Assembly: GCA_038373885.1 (NCBI GenBank)
Contig: JAWZYV010013271.1
Location: forward strand, 372,001 to 436,000
Direction of reading: 5' to 3'
DNA from: Cheiracanthium punctorium
Taxonomy: Eukaryota > Arthropoda > Arachnida > Araneae > Cheiracanthiidae
DNA length: 64,000 nucleotides
The notes under the pieces were generated by a model. It did not search any database. It saw nothing but the letters and a program-made list of their open reading frames with translations, and had not been told where the DNA came from. The position numbers and the translations under genes are program-made. The stretch's first letter is position 1. Each line of letters begins with the position of its first letter. Shown piece after piece: positions 23,025 to 33,852 of the stretch.

Positions 23025-23790
23025 TTTCGGAACAGGCAGGGCCGGTTCGAGCATATAGGCAAACAGGACAACGGCCTAGGGAACTAAACCGAGGGAGACG
23101 GCATAAACTTTTTACAGTCCCATAAAAATATTTCCCACTGCCCGGCTCATCCTTCAGTCCATCTCTCTCACCGTACTGTTGGCTTTATCAAAACTGTTTT
23201 TATATCTTTAATTGTTAGATTTAGCTGTATAGAATGTGTATTCAGCAGGTACTGTAGATACTACCGATATTTTTGATATACACAATATTGATTATATATT
23301 TTTGATATACATAATAATAATAATATTGTCAAGTGAAACTTCAATTATTGAAGTTGGTTCCCTGAGTGGGAACTTGCTGTTCAAACTACGTAGGGAGGCC
23401 TGTATGGTTACTTTCCTGTACTTTCCTATCTCTCCGTACTAGGCAGTAGCCGACTGCCCAATGGAAGGTGTAGAAGATGGCATATGGGGTACATACAGTT
23501 TGGGCCGTTTTAAAAATCCTCCACTGTCCTTGCTTTCAAATATATATATATATTATTTATGCGCTTGGCTGTTAATAAAGTTTTACAAACCAAAATTTTA
23601 GGGCCCGTCCGCCCCAGGTTAAGAGACTTTAACCAAAGGGACAGCAACGTAGCTGGGGCATTCGGCCCCGGTCACCAAAAAACGGTTACGCCATTACAAC
23701 GAGAGATGCTCGGGGGTGGGGGGGGGATAGGATGATGACAATGCCATTTGTCACCATAGCCGGATGACAACCTTTGATTAATTTGAATTT
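23025..23790 (+). repeat. Interspersed repeat B, copy 2 (uninterrupted)
   Basis: Partner of 5742-6450. It preserves a single CCTTCAGT at 23151-23158 where copy 1 carries the 179 bp MITE. A short TA microsatellite (~23541-23552) is copy-specific. No coding function recognised. Confidence 0.7.
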
Positions 23791-23999
23791 GAATGCCGTA
23801 GGTTTGCCGGCTTGATCGGCGGAGCTGACCTTCAAGCCTTTATTGGCAACAGCGGAGTCTATCGAAAAAAAAAAGGGAAAAACAGAAAAATGAACAAACA
23901 AACAAAAAAAAGATATTTTTACAAAGCATACCAGGGAAGACGGGGCACAGGAGTTTCCCACCCAGGGGCCTGTGTCAAATAGTGTCCTTGTTTCATGGG

Positions 24000-25241
24000 A
24001 CAGGAGGTTGTTTCATGGGTCTGCATTGTTGGATTCATCTGTTTACAAGATGACCTGGACCGCTCCTATAAAGTTAAGTTGGATTCTGTTAATTAGGAGT
24101 TCGTAGATTCTGTCCATTTTAGCTGTGGCCACTTTGCTGAGCAGGACTCTAGAGTCCATACCTGAGAATGTTATTGCACTGGTCTGCGCAAGTGATGGAA
24201 TTTTGATAGTTTGCATTCTAAAAGATAGTGGTCAGCAGTTCCTGCTACACAGCAGGTGCAGAGATACTCTTCCCGGAGGTTAAACCGATGGAGATAGGTA
24301 AGAAATGGCCCGTGTCCTGTGAGGAATGCAGTTGTCTGGAATGTGAGAGGAAGCTCCTGCTCATGTTAAACTGGCTTGGGCAGACATTTGTGCATGTAGC
24401 GACCCTTTCAGCTTGCATTCCACTGGTGTTACCATCGTTTCATTTACTCATTTGTTGATTTGCTCTTCAAGTAGGGGACTGGTGCGGGTATTGTTTGAAC
24501 TGGAGTTTGCAGTACTGTTGCTTTTTTTGCTGCTCACTCGTTCCCTGCAACCCGTACGTGGTCCTTGATATGGTTAAGACTGGCATGTGGCTGCCCGATT
24601 AGCTCTTTCTTTATGCCTAGGACTTGATTGGACACTCTACCATGTTGAGCTATTGCAGCCAGGTCAGACAGACTGTCGCTATAGATATGTGTGGGGACTG
24701 GTTGCTGTCCCTCGTCCATTTGGGGGCTTGGTAGATTGCAGTCGTTCTCCTTGGAAAACTGAATTGCAATCTCCGTAACGGCATGTGTAATTGGTAATTT
24801 CACTATTATGGTTGTTTGCAATAAAGGCGACTCCTACATCTGTCTCCGATTTTGATCCATCTGTGTAGACTGTTCTACCTTTGGTCAGTGATGTGATTGT
24901 TGTTTTTAGATTGATTTGTTTAGTACTTAATTCCTTTGCTGAGTGTAGATGCCTCCTAGGTATTTTCCTTGTGAAGGCTGGGTGAGGATCTAGATCCGCT
25001 CCCAGGGATTCCTAGTAGAATCGAGACTCATTAGCCCTACTCTTATTGCTTCAGCTTCTGGCTCTAGAGGCAATGGTGGCAGCCCTATTATAACGCATAA
25101 TGCTTCAGACGGTGTAGTTCTGTAACAATTGCTGATTCCTAGAAGTGGAATACGTTGAAGGGAGAAAAGCTTTATCTGTGCCTGCTTATTTATGTCAAGT
25201 CCCCATACTCCTGCAGAGTATAGTACTTGACGTAGCTGCAC
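24000..25241 (-). pseudogene. Retrotransposon post-RT region and RNase H, broken
   Basis: The post-RT segment (25241-24990) contains 'LFSLQRIPLLGISNCYRTTP', then 'SEALCVIIGLPPL', the typical linker of these ORF2 proteins. RNase H follows: 'VYTDGSKSETDVGVAF' (24893-24838 area) holds the first catalytic Asp in TDGS. A frameshift then leads to 'VTEIAI' with the catalytic Glu and 'HIYSDSLSDLAAI' with the next Asp. 'HVRVAGNE' matches the terminal H-x-G-I/V-x-G-N-E block. The tail includes 'DTGHFLPISIGL', resembling the G-H-G-P-F region near the C-terminus of the family. At least two frameshifts make it inactive. Confidence 0.8.
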
Positions 25242-25539
25242 TGCTCTGTATCAGGTTTTTAGCAAAGTTGTTGAAGCTCTCCAGGATCTTCCTGCAACCT
25301 TTGCTATGCCCAGCTGTAGCTGTGCAGTCTTTTTCCTGAAAGTGTCAATGCGGAATAAGCAAGTGAAGTTTTTAACGATTGTGAGGCCGAGTAGTGCTGA
25401 CGTTCTTTGCACTTTTGTTGCTTATTTTGATTACTGATTCCCTTCTTAGAATACCCGGTTTCTTGAAAGTTATTGTTGAGGATTTGCCTTCGTAGATCTC
25501 CAAGCCCAGACATGAAGTAAAACGAGGGAGGTAAGTGAC

Positions 25540-26253
25540 TGCTTGTGCTTCAATGTCCTTCCGACATTCTCTAGATACTATAAAGGAAAAATTCTCAGAA
25601 AAGGCAAATACTTTAACACCTTGTGTTCAATGAATTTTTAATAATTTGTCCGCTAACACACAAGTTCCAAAGTGTGGGCTTTAGGCATGAACACTGCGGG
25701 AATTCTTTAGATATTGGTAACTTTTCTTGGCCTGTTCCCCAGTTGATTGTTATTCTTCTATTGCTGAGATAACTTTTACTGTGTGCATGTTGCCTGGGCA
25801 CTTTATTTCTGCTAGGCGTTTTGTAGAATGTCCCCATTAGCGTTGTCAAATGCCCCTTTTATGTCGTTGGTAACCAGGATGATTTTCTTGTCTTCAATAA
25901 TGATTTTCTTGTTAATTTTTTTTTTTTTTGGATTTGTTTTATTAAATCGTACAGAAGCTTCTCACAAGAGCCAAGGTTTCTAAAACCATATTGTTGTGGT
26001 GCTACTAAGCTGTTTGTTTCCATATGATGCGTCAGGCGTTGAACCATTAGTTTCTCTAGCAACTTGTCCAGGGTGGAAAGAAGACAGATTGAACGGTATG
26101 AATCTGGGCGGGGAAGATCTTTATTCTTCTTCGAGAAGTAAGTCACTTCCACTGTCTTCAAACTGTGCTCGAACATTTCTTGTTTCAAGCAGCGATTTAC
26201 CTATGTTATTAGTAGAAGGGGGTGTGTCTCCTATACTGCCTTCAACATTCTGA
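25540..26253 (-). pseudogene. Non-LTR reverse transcriptase, broken
   Basis: The reverse transcriptase would copy element RNA into DNA at the nick made by the endonuclease. 'PDSYRSICLLSTLDKLLEK' (26110-26050 area) matches the conserved Y-R-P-I-x-L-L block. 'QYGFRNLGSCEKLL' matches the Q-x-G-F-R block. 'DIKGAFDNA' (about 25886-25860) is motif A with its catalytic Asp. 'FPQCSCLKPTLWNL' corresponds to the G-x-P-Q-G-S/C-x-L-x-P-x-L-W-N block in another frame. The expected Y-A-D-D position reads 'FAFSENFSF' near 25600, so both catalytic aspartates of motif C are lost. Stops and frameshifts between blocks confirm a pseudogene. Confidence 0.85.
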
Positions 26254-26997
26254 GATCGAGAGAATCCAGCCCGGGGCTTTTCTTGAGTTGAGTCAAGGCG
26301 TTGGGTTGGCCTTGGTTGAGCTTATATAGTACATTTTTATCTCTTGGGGTGTGAAGGGAACTTTATCTGGTGAGTGGTAGTTTTGTTCAGAATTGCTGAT
26401 GTATAGGTTACAGATGGATTCTCTCCGAAAAGTGTTTTTTTTTTTTCAGATTCTTGAGTAGCTCTTCCCTTGACAATGATGGTTTTTCCATTCTGCCCTC
26501 TGTTCACTTGGGGAAAAGACTTTGTTATGAGCCAATTTGTATACTATACCGAATTTTTCCGTTGCCCTCGAGCATAATTTTTGCCCTGCTCCAGATTTGG
26601 TCTTTTGAGTTTCTTTTATGTATAGTGCTTTAAGTTTGTTTATTTTTATTGTCTATTCTTTCTGAGACCTTTATGAGACGTTCAGTAAATTCTTTTTTCT
26701 TATTCATTGCAATTATTTTATTTCTTTGGATTTTGAGGTGAGGTGTCCACCATTTGAAGGAGGGTTTTTTCAAATTGCTTCGAGTCTGTATGTCTGTCTT
26801 GTAACTTCATGTAGAAGTGACTATACGTTCTTTGTGAGATCTTCAAATTCCGCGCTATATTTGCTAATCTCTAGTTGTTGTTGGATGATTGACCGTGAGT
26901 TTTTAAGTTTTTCTTGGAAGTGCCTATGATTGCCATATTCCGTTTTGAAGCTGCTTCTCAGTTTCTTGAGCGGAGCTGCGTGCAGGGTGTATGTAAT

Positions 26998-27562
26998 CTA
27001 CTTGTAGTCCACATCTGAATAGGTTTCTTCCACTTTCCATGATTCCAGCAGGGTGATAACAGGTGCGTTTGCGATGGTCACATCTGACCTATCATTGGCG
27101 TCCCCTTTGAAGAAGGTGGGCGGGCTTTGTGTGCTGTTTGCCAAGGTGAGGCTATAAATTACGAGATGTTCTATGAGGCTGATGCCTTTTTCATCCTCGT
27201 AGTCATATCCCCATGCCCTAGAGCGTGCGTTCATATCTGCTAACATAATGCAGGGAATCAACGTTGGTATGAGGGATGTGAAGTATTCTTCAGAGTATTA
27301 TTCAATTGCTTCGTGGAGGTTCTTTGAGGGGCGGTATATATTGGGAGCCTAGAACAATGGATCCTATCTTTGAAGTCAGGGAAAATATTACTGCCATTTT
27401 TGTAGACTTTGTATGGGCGAGTCTTTGATTGGCTATTACTATTGACGCTTGTTTATTGTTAGAGTAGAGCTGGGTCCAGTTGGCTGGAAAGCCTGCTAAT
27501 TTTCCTTGTTTATTGTGGTGCGAGTCCTGTATTAATGCTACGTCAAACTTTTCTTTTCTCAT
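26998..27562 (-). pseudogene. AP-like endonuclease domain of non-LTR element, broken
   Basis: This domain would nick target DNA to start reverse transcription. The N-terminal piece (27562-27302) includes 'VALIQDSHHNKQGKLAGFP', matching the L-I-Q-E-P block, with the catalytic Glu replaced by Asp. 'ASIVIANQRL' and 'GSQYIPP' follow. The second piece (27261-26998) has 'MLADMNARSRAWGYD', the G/A-D-x-N-A-x-S-x-x-W-G block, 'SPPTFFKGD', and 'SDVDYK' where S-D-H is expected. A gap with a frameshift separates the pieces. It follows the zinc-knuckle remnant and precedes the RT remnant. Confidence 0.85.
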
Positions 27563-27787
27563 GTAAGTAGCCAGTGGGCCTTTTTACAGTGGTTTAGGTT
27601 GACTAGGATTAATTTTATCGCTTTGTCTGTCAAGAATTCCTATTCTTTTTGTTTCCTCTTCCTTTTTGTATTTTTATTTTGTTTACTTTTGGGGCATAAC
27701 TCTCTTGTTTGTGTCTACCTTGGTTCCTCTTGTCAGTCTCTTCTTCCTTATATCTTGTGTTCTCATGTAGTTTTGTTATGATGGACA

Positions 27788-27980
27788 TTACATTTCTGAA
27801 GAATGGTGCCTTCTGTTTCTGTTTGCTTCCTCAAAATGGTTAAAGTCTTTGCAGTTTATGCATCTTGGCGTTTCATTCTTACAAGTGTGTGTGTCATGCT
27901 TCCCTCCGCATCGTGTCATTATTACAAAATTTTGCTAAGTGTCCAAAGATTTGGCAGTTGTAGCATCTTATCATGGGGCT
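27788..27980 (-). pseudogene. Gag-like CCHC zinc knuckles of the non-LTR element
   Basis: On the minus strand, 'MIRCYNCQIFGHLAKFC' is a classic C-x2-C-x4-H-x4-C knuckle. After a one-base shift, 'RCGGKHDTHTC' and 'RCINCKDFNHF' supply two more cysteine/histidine knuckles, and the frame stops at 27788-27790. Three knuckles at the C-terminus of ORF1 directly upstream of the endonuclease are usual in I/Jockey/R1-type elements, where ORF1 packages the RNA. Only the C-terminal ~60 residues survive; the rest was lost or replaced at the 27980 boundary. Confidence 0.75.
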
Positions 27981-28095
27981 GTTGGCGTAACTAAGGAGAA
28001 AGTTCTTTGCACGAGGGGTGTTCAAAGGATTTTATTTTCAACTGGCGCTATTAAAATCCTCCACTCAGGGTGACAAATTTGTTCAGTCAGCAGCT
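27978..28095 (+). repeat. Terminal fragment with 'TTGGCGTAAC' end, second copy
   Basis: Opens 'GTTGGCGTAACTAAGG' and shares block order with 6455-6590. It truncates the 5' side of the non-LTR element. One-sided, probably hAT-like. Confidence 0.4.
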
Positions 28096-28454
28096 GCACT
28101 CAGCTGGTCTATATAAATAAATACGGAAATGTTCGTTGTTCAAAACGTCTAATCTCTGAGATTTTCACAACTTCTATTTTCCGTTTATTTTATTTTTCAG
28201 TGCAATTGCCGATGGAACTGAGCTGCTTCTTTTTCCTTTCTTTTCCATTTACCTAGACTAAGCCACACGAGCGCGAGACCAGGTGCAGCTAGTTTAAAAA
28301 ATAGTGTTTTACATTAAAATTGTTGCTTTACATATAACTTAATCACAGTGTAAATATTTACTTTTTAACACTTGAGTGCTATTCATTTCCGAAAACGATT
28401 TTTTTCCACTTAAGAAGCAGTGTGTCTCACTTTTCAGGGGTTTCCAGATATCGG

Positions 28455-28870
28455 GGATGGTGACAGTAAAATATCAAAAGTCACAAAGGTTTGCCAATTT
28501 CTGGCGATGGATCACCAAGTTTGCCACCAAAAAATATATCATCCAAGCTGAACCCAGCTTGGCGATATTTATACTGGGAAAGAAATCTAAAAACCCAACT
28601 GTTTTTATTTTTATGGGAACATTCATGAGCGTCGCTAAAGGCTCTTCAAGATATCTATATAGTGTAAGGCGGAGTTTATCTGGAAATTTTGAAGTATAGT
28701 TCGAATATTAAGGTTAAGATTTTAAAACAGTTTTAATGGACGATTTTAATATAGATTTCAATTCCGAAGAAGTGTTTTAATGGAACCAAGAAGACAAATA
28801 CGGCACACTCATGGAATAAGATACCGTTTCCAACTTATGAAAGACATAGACCCGGAGCATGGGTTATGAT
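28455..28870 (+). repeat. Repeat with EEP endonuclease relic, copy 1
   Basis: Contains 'GTTTGCCAATTTCTGGCGAT' and, from ~28741, a frame reading 'DDFNIDFNSEE', a decayed version of the EEP motif G-D-F-N-x-D-F. A further frame gives 'RHTHGIRYRFQLM'. The same order appears at 29000-29260 and, inverted, at 63330-63620. Frameshifts and stops preclude function. Confidence 0.55.
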
Positions 28871-28929
28871 TCACTTAATACATAGCACTTTAGTGCGTTT
28901 TTTTGATGATTTGTAGCCAATTTCTATGA

Positions 28930-28972
28930 TTTATCTCTATCTATTTATCTATCTATCTTATCTATTTTTCTA
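28930..28972 (+). repeat. TCTA-rich microsatellite
   Basis: Imperfect TCTA/TTTA repeats, including 'TCTATCTATTTATCTATC'. Confidence 0.7.
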
Positions 28973-28999
28973 TGATTTCTCCAATTTCTATGATATGAA

Positions 29000-29272
29000 G
29001 TTTTGTGCCAAAACATAAGTCCCCGCAACTGAAATTAGCTTGGCCATATCTTGCCAATTGGACGATAAACTGGCAAACGCTACAGTTTATCTGAAAGGAG
29101 AAGTAAAAGTTAGAATATGTCTGACGAAGATTGTAAAATAGTTTTAGTAGGCGATTTTAGTATAGATTTCAATTCCAAGGAAGGGTTTGATGAAACAAGG
29201 AAGACAAACACTGCACACTTGTGGATTATGATGCACATTCCAAACAGTATTTATAAAGGTAAATGAATAATG
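29000..29272 (+). pseudogene. EEP endonuclease relic, copy 2
   Basis: A small frame from about 29115 reads 'MSDEDCKIVLVGDFSIDF' then 'NSKEGFDETRK', about 50 codons to a TGA near 29269. It retains the G-D-F-x catalytic block of endonuclease/exonuclease/phosphatase domains (Ser in place of the Asn). The upstream sequence shares a 'CTTGGC..ATATYTTGCC' region with the other copies. It is far shorter than a functional ~200-residue domain. Confidence 0.6.
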
Positions 29273-30771
29273 ATGCACTTTCTAACTTAATGAAAAGAGG
29301 AAGAAAAACGGGACGAAGATTAGGGTAAGCTTTTGATAGTTTCGTTAGTATTTAAAATATAAAAGAGTTTCAAATTTTTCCTTACTCTTTTCTTTTTCTT
29401 TGATGGGGAGGAGCAGATTGATCCCTGAATCGTAATATCAGCACTGTCACTTACTGATGCGCTATTTAATTTTTTGTAATTAATTATCGCTGAAACTCTC
29501 TGCGATGTGTGGTAAACAACCGCGGGGATTAAGTGTGATCGGGAATCAAGAGTTGATTTTCTCGTTGGACTTCGTCGCACGTGTTTATCCGATCAATAGA
29601 GAACAACTCCTCCCCTAAAACCTCTTTCTTCGTGCGCTCTTCAAAAATTGAAAAGAAATCCTTAATCACTCGGGTAACATGTTGATGGCTGAATTCGGAG
29701 TTCTCGGTGCCAAAACCACACGCGTGAACTCTTTTATTATTTCGGGGAAACACCTCATCTCTCTTGCATCCGTGTTTGAAAACGAGCACCCTGGGAGAAT
29801 TTTTTATGTATTTTTTTTTAATTATGTTGATTTTTAATCATCTCTGTTGTTTCGGACTGGTAAAGCGCTTTTTTTCCCCTCCCCTTTCGCAGAATAAGGG
29901 ATAATGCGGCTGTTTACATATCCAGAGATGTAAGATAATGTTTATCTCGTTTGAAAATAACCCCCCCCTTTTTAAAAATATTTCGCTTTCAATGTTTTTT
30001 CAACGCTAATTAACTTGAGAAACATCTTTATTTAGACGGTCCAGTCTCTCTCTCTCTCTCTCTCTTTTTTTTTTTTTTTTTTTTTGTATGTTTAAGGTAG
30101 CGGTTCCCAACCGGTGGAGAAGCGCCCGTGGGGGAGGCAAAGAACAAGGGATGTTGCATGTTTCAAGGAATCATTTTATTCAATCTTATTTTTCTCTGAA
30201 AGATATCAGTTTTCGCTAAAAAATTTTATTCAAACTTAACCGATAACATTATTTTGCGTCTCGTGCGAGGCGTTTCGCGTGTCTCGCTAAATTATGGGCT
30301 GTCAGTTTATTACCGTATTTTGTTATTATTATTATTTCTGCTGCATCGAATTATTAAAAATATCAATCAGGAGAAATTACTTTTATTCTAAGATCTTCAG
30401 TATGTATAGATACGGACATAACCAAAGCTAATCTGTTTAGTAAATTTTTTTACTTTATAAGTGGCTACCGCCCAATAGCTCAGGCGATAAATTTTGATTC
30501 TATAGATGAGAACAAACAGCTTAGCTATCCTACACTGCTTTACGTCAGGCTTGGTGGTACTGCAGAGCGTGGAGGCTCCCTTTGATCCACGACTTAGAGC
30601 ATCAACCTTAAAAAAGAATGATCGACTCCACATTCTGCACTCTTCTCTTTATCTACCCATCAAATCAGTCACACGTGTAGTTTCTACACATCCTAATTAT
30701 CCGATTGATAGTAGAAGATCCAAAGACATTTCTTATGGACAATATTTTGATTTGTAGAGCATTTTCCTTAG
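29272..30771. other. Unassigned stretch with (TC)n/(T)n microsatellite
   Basis: A (TC)n(T)n tract lies at about 30048-30085. 'AGCGGTTCCCAACCGG' near 30110 resembles a one-sided hAT-type terminus. Overlapping 86-codon minus-strand frames at 29320-29789 have no recognised motif. Confidence 0.35.
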
Positions 30772-32855
30772 CAGAGTTGGGCAGTATCGCTAATACATGT
30801 ATTTTCAAAATATCAGGTTGTAACGAAAGTTTTCCGCCAGATTTGCTTGAGTCAGCTCACGCAGTACCCAGCTATTGACCTTATATGTCAAGTTTATGCG
30901 ATGCCTAGCGCGACTAATGGACATGACACCAAAGTCTAACTCTTTTAGCTAGCTCTCGTGGATGAATATTTTATCTTCTTCCACAAATTCTCGTAGGCGG
31001 GCCACATCAGCATCAGTAGTGCAGAGCGCTCTGCTTCTTTAATATCCTAGTCCTCGTTTTTGAACTTTCGGTTCCAAATCTTCACAGTGCCATATGATAC
31101 AACAGTAGTACCTTAAGCTGTACACATGATTCAGTGTCATTCTGTAGCTGACCTTTTGCGACAGAAGTGAGAGTAAATGATGGATCAATCTGGTAGCGTG
31201 GTAGTTCCATTTCAGAAACCTTATACTTAATCATAACGCTATTGTTTTACGGATTTCACAACACAGTGCTCTAAAACAAGTCTTTTCTTTCAAATAACAA
31301 AAATCGTTTGACAAAATATTGGCAAAGACACCAACGCGAACTGCTTCTGCAGGCAATACTTGGAGTGGCGGAAAACTTTCGTTACAACCTAATACATTTG
31401 TAACTTGTATTTTGTATTTTCACTTGTAACAAACAAAGTATTTTGAGAAGGTATTTTAAAATACATTTTCAATGTATTTTGTATTTTCAAAATGAAAAAA
31501 ATACATTTGTATTCTAACATTAAATTAATCGTAACACCACAAATTGCTCAGATAGCATGTGCAAATTAAAATCATAAAATTGCTGATTTTTACTTTTCCC
31601 CTCTCTGGATGTAATAATATATGAGCTGCCGGAATTACACGTAGTATTGTCACTGAAGAAGTGCTAGGATCTTTTGTAATCTTTAAATTTAAGTGAACAG
31701 GAAAGTGAGAGAAAAGCCTTTCATACTCCTGTTTAAAACAGAAACAGTATATTCGGTCTAGGAATGTTTCTTGTAGATTCCCATTGTATATGAAACCAAA
31801 AGTAGTAAAAATATTTTTGTGTAGTGTATTTATTAGATTCTTTAAGAGAATTTTTGAAATGTATTGCTAAGTTCTAGAAAAATAAGGCTGCCAGTATTTC
31901 TGCAGTAGTATAATGAATTCTTGGTTATTGTGGTTAAGAGACAAAGATACACGAAGGCTATCAGCCTTGGGGGAGGCGATGCCGTAAGTAGAGGACATTT
32001 TAAGGGGTTTTAAGGAGCATTCGGTTACATATGGAGTAAAACACCCCAAATTCCAGGCCATTAGAGCGACAACTTCCCGTAATAGGATGGGGTGAATCCA
32101 GATTTCCATTCTAGATGATTTTGAAACCTTTTATGCAATTCTTAATAAAAAATGTTTGCAAATTTTGGCTGTAGATGGAAATGGAAAAGTTAAGGTGCAG
32201 TGTCAGTTATGGAAGCAGAAAACTCAGATAATACGCAACATGTTTAAATTTAGGAGAAATTTGAAAACTCACTGAAAGACAAAAATTGAATTTTTTTAGG
32301 CTGTGATTTAGCTGAGTATTTTTATTCAAACGTTCAACTGAAATCAATAAATAATAAATAGGTGTAGAGGTTTATTTAACTCTCTGGGAATTTCGGAAAT
32401 TGAAGTTTTTATAAACGATTTTTAAACAAACGACTACTCATTGTTCACATTCTGAAATTATATAGATTTCATTGCATTTTGAGTATTAATGCAATTTCTC
32501 AGAAAGGATCTGTTCCGAATCTTATTGCTATAAGGGAATAATTTTGAAAGGCAACGTTTAAAAAAAACCGGGCCTCTTCCTTAACGCAACTATTAGGATT
32601 GCTTTTGTTCTTGTTAAAATGTATTTAAATAAAACAAACTGAGATCTTTGGTGGAAAATTTAGCTTTTCCCCAATTCAAATGCTTTTAAAATTTTACATG
32701 TATTTTGTATTTTGTATGTATTTTGAAAATACATGTATTTTGTATTTTGCATTTTTTTTTTTAATTCAAGAAGTATTTTGTATTTTAGTGTTTGAATCAA
32801 TGTATTTTGTATTTTGTATTGAAAATACATTTTCGCTGTATTTTGCCCAACTCTG
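30772..32855. mobile_element. hAT-type element, 2084 bp, perfect 8 bp TSD
   Basis: The left terminus 'CAGAGTTGGGCAGTATCG' and the right-end complement 'CAGAGTTGGGCAAAATAC' form TIRs. TTCCTTAG is duplicated exactly at 30764-30771 and 32856-32863. Subterminal 'GTATTTTGTATTTTG' repeats occur at both ends (31400-31520 and 32690-32840). CAGAGTTGGGCA ends with 8 bp TSDs are characteristic of hAT transposons. No hAT transposase is recognisable in the interior; an 80-codon minus frame at 31867-32109 has no diagnostic motif. A mariner derivative is nested near the left end. Confidence 0.85.
30815..31390 (-). mobile_element. Nested mariner-type derivative with perfect 25 bp TIRs
   Basis: 30815-30839 and 31366-31390 are exact inverted repeats of 25 bp beginning 'AGGTTGTAACGAAAGTTTTC'. 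The 576 bp interior, read on the minus strand, retains pieces of a mariner transposase N-terminus: 'YGTVKIWNRKFKNED' (HTH region) and 'TDADVARLREFVEED' followed by 'KELDFGVMSISRARHRI' across stops and shifts. The catalytic domain is deleted. It sits inside the left subterminal region of the hAT element, so it is younger than that insertion. Confidence 0.85.
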
Positions 32856-33054
32856 TTCCTTAGGTTAAGTAAGCATTTCTTTTTTAAACTTAGCCTCTGG
32901 CTATCGATCTCCTGGCAGGTACAAAAAAAACGTCTGTATCTGCCACTGCGCATTATTATTTGCATAGCAGTCACTATTTGCATAGCAGTCCAAACTATTT
33001 GCATAGCAGTCACTATACAGCGACTTTCATTGAACCTGCAGCTTTTCTACTTAA

Positions 33055-33534
33055 CCCTTTGAGGCGCAACCCTTTCCCAATGCTGAAAAAAGGGCAGCCG
33101 TTGCCATCGCTCGACTTAACTACCAGCAAGATGGCGGACGATCGAAACGTTCATCGCGTGCCACAGATCGAGAGACCCTTTTTTGACGCAGCTGGCTGTA
33201 CCGGCACAGCCAGCTGCCGTCCGCAATCCAGCAGATCGTCCGCCATCTTGCTGGTAGTTAAGTCGAGCGATGGCAACGGCTGCCCCTTTTTCAGCATTGG
33301 GCAATCTATCCAGCTGTTCTCGGATTCTTCCATTTTTCAGCAGATGTCAGTGCTGTTAAAAATAACCGTGACCATTTCTTGGCGGGAACTGACGTGCTAA
33401 AAAGTAAAGGATTCTCTTGGAGCTATGTCACCAGCAACTATTTTTATAGAAATCAAATCTATTTTTCGTGACTGGCAACAGTCAAAACGTCAGAGTTTGG
33501 TGTTCCCATAGCGGGAACACTGCGCGTTAAAAGG
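33055..33534. mobile_element. TTAA-flanked fold-back MITE (piggyBac-like), intact copy
   Basis: Flanked by TTAA at 33051-33054 and 33535-33538. It starts 'CCCTTTGAGGCGC' and ends 'GCGCGTTAAAAGG', an imperfect inverted pair. TTAA duplication with a CCC-type start fits piggyBac-like elements. Internally, arms 33076-33143 and 33234-33301 are inverted repeats matching at 67 of 68 positions. The loop holds a second near-perfect palindrome, 'CAGCTGGCTGTACCGG' and its complement (33189-33216). No transposase; open frames here are artefacts of the palindrome. Confidence 0.75.
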
Positions 33535-33744
33535 TTAACGCTGAGGGGGGGGGGGTGTCTTTCACTGGCTTCCAACTGACTAAAAAATTACCAAGTATAT
33601 GTGCCAGATACGCATGCTTAATTTCTTTATTGAAATGTATTCCCGTTCTGCTGACGTTAAGATTGGCCTGACTACTCTCCTCATTTTTGTTTATCTGTTT
33701 GTGTTATGGCAAGCCTACATACATGAAGGGCATCTGCCTATGGT

Positions 33745-33852
33745 TGTTTGACTCGGACAGTGAACTTTCTAAGGGGGTGTAATCACATTACATCTGGAAA
33801 AAAGCGACCACAACTCTAGACCGTCGATAGCCACGCACGGTTGCCATGTAAC
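33745..33852 (-). repeat. tRNA-derived SINE, degraded tail copy
   Basis: The minus strand shows 'CTATCGACGGTCTAGAGTT', a 'GGTCGCTTTTTTCC' block and 'CCCCTTAGAAAG', in the order seen in the SINE bodies at 35411, 36400 and 54980. The Pol III head is missing. Confidence 0.5.

Larger units (their letters stand above)
24000..27980 (-). mobile_element. Degenerate non-LTR retrotransposon (gag-EN-RT-RNaseH order)
   Basis: Reading the minus strand from 27980 to about 24000 gives, in order, CCHC zinc knuckles, an AP-like endonuclease, reverse transcriptase, a post-RT region and RNase H. This is the architecture of autonomous non-LTR elements of the I/R1/Jockey type; the exact clade is inferred only. 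Many frameshifts and stops disrupt every domain. The 5' end is cut near 27980, where an unrelated 'TTGGCGTAAC' repeat begins. No poly(A) tail is clear at the 3' side near 24.0 kb. Confidence 0.85.

Noticed and set aside
30105..30125. 'AGCGGTTCCCAACC' as a hAT element
   Set aside because: Single terminus only; a similar inverted string at ~57894 is too far away to be its partner.
30470..30545. tRNA-like 'AATAGCTCAGGCGATAA' string
   Set aside because: Only a box A-like stretch is present; no box B or clover-leaf pairing follows.
32960..33400. 146-codon frame and its minus-strand counterparts
   Set aside because: They arise from the fold-back arms, which encode mirror-image peptides on both strands.
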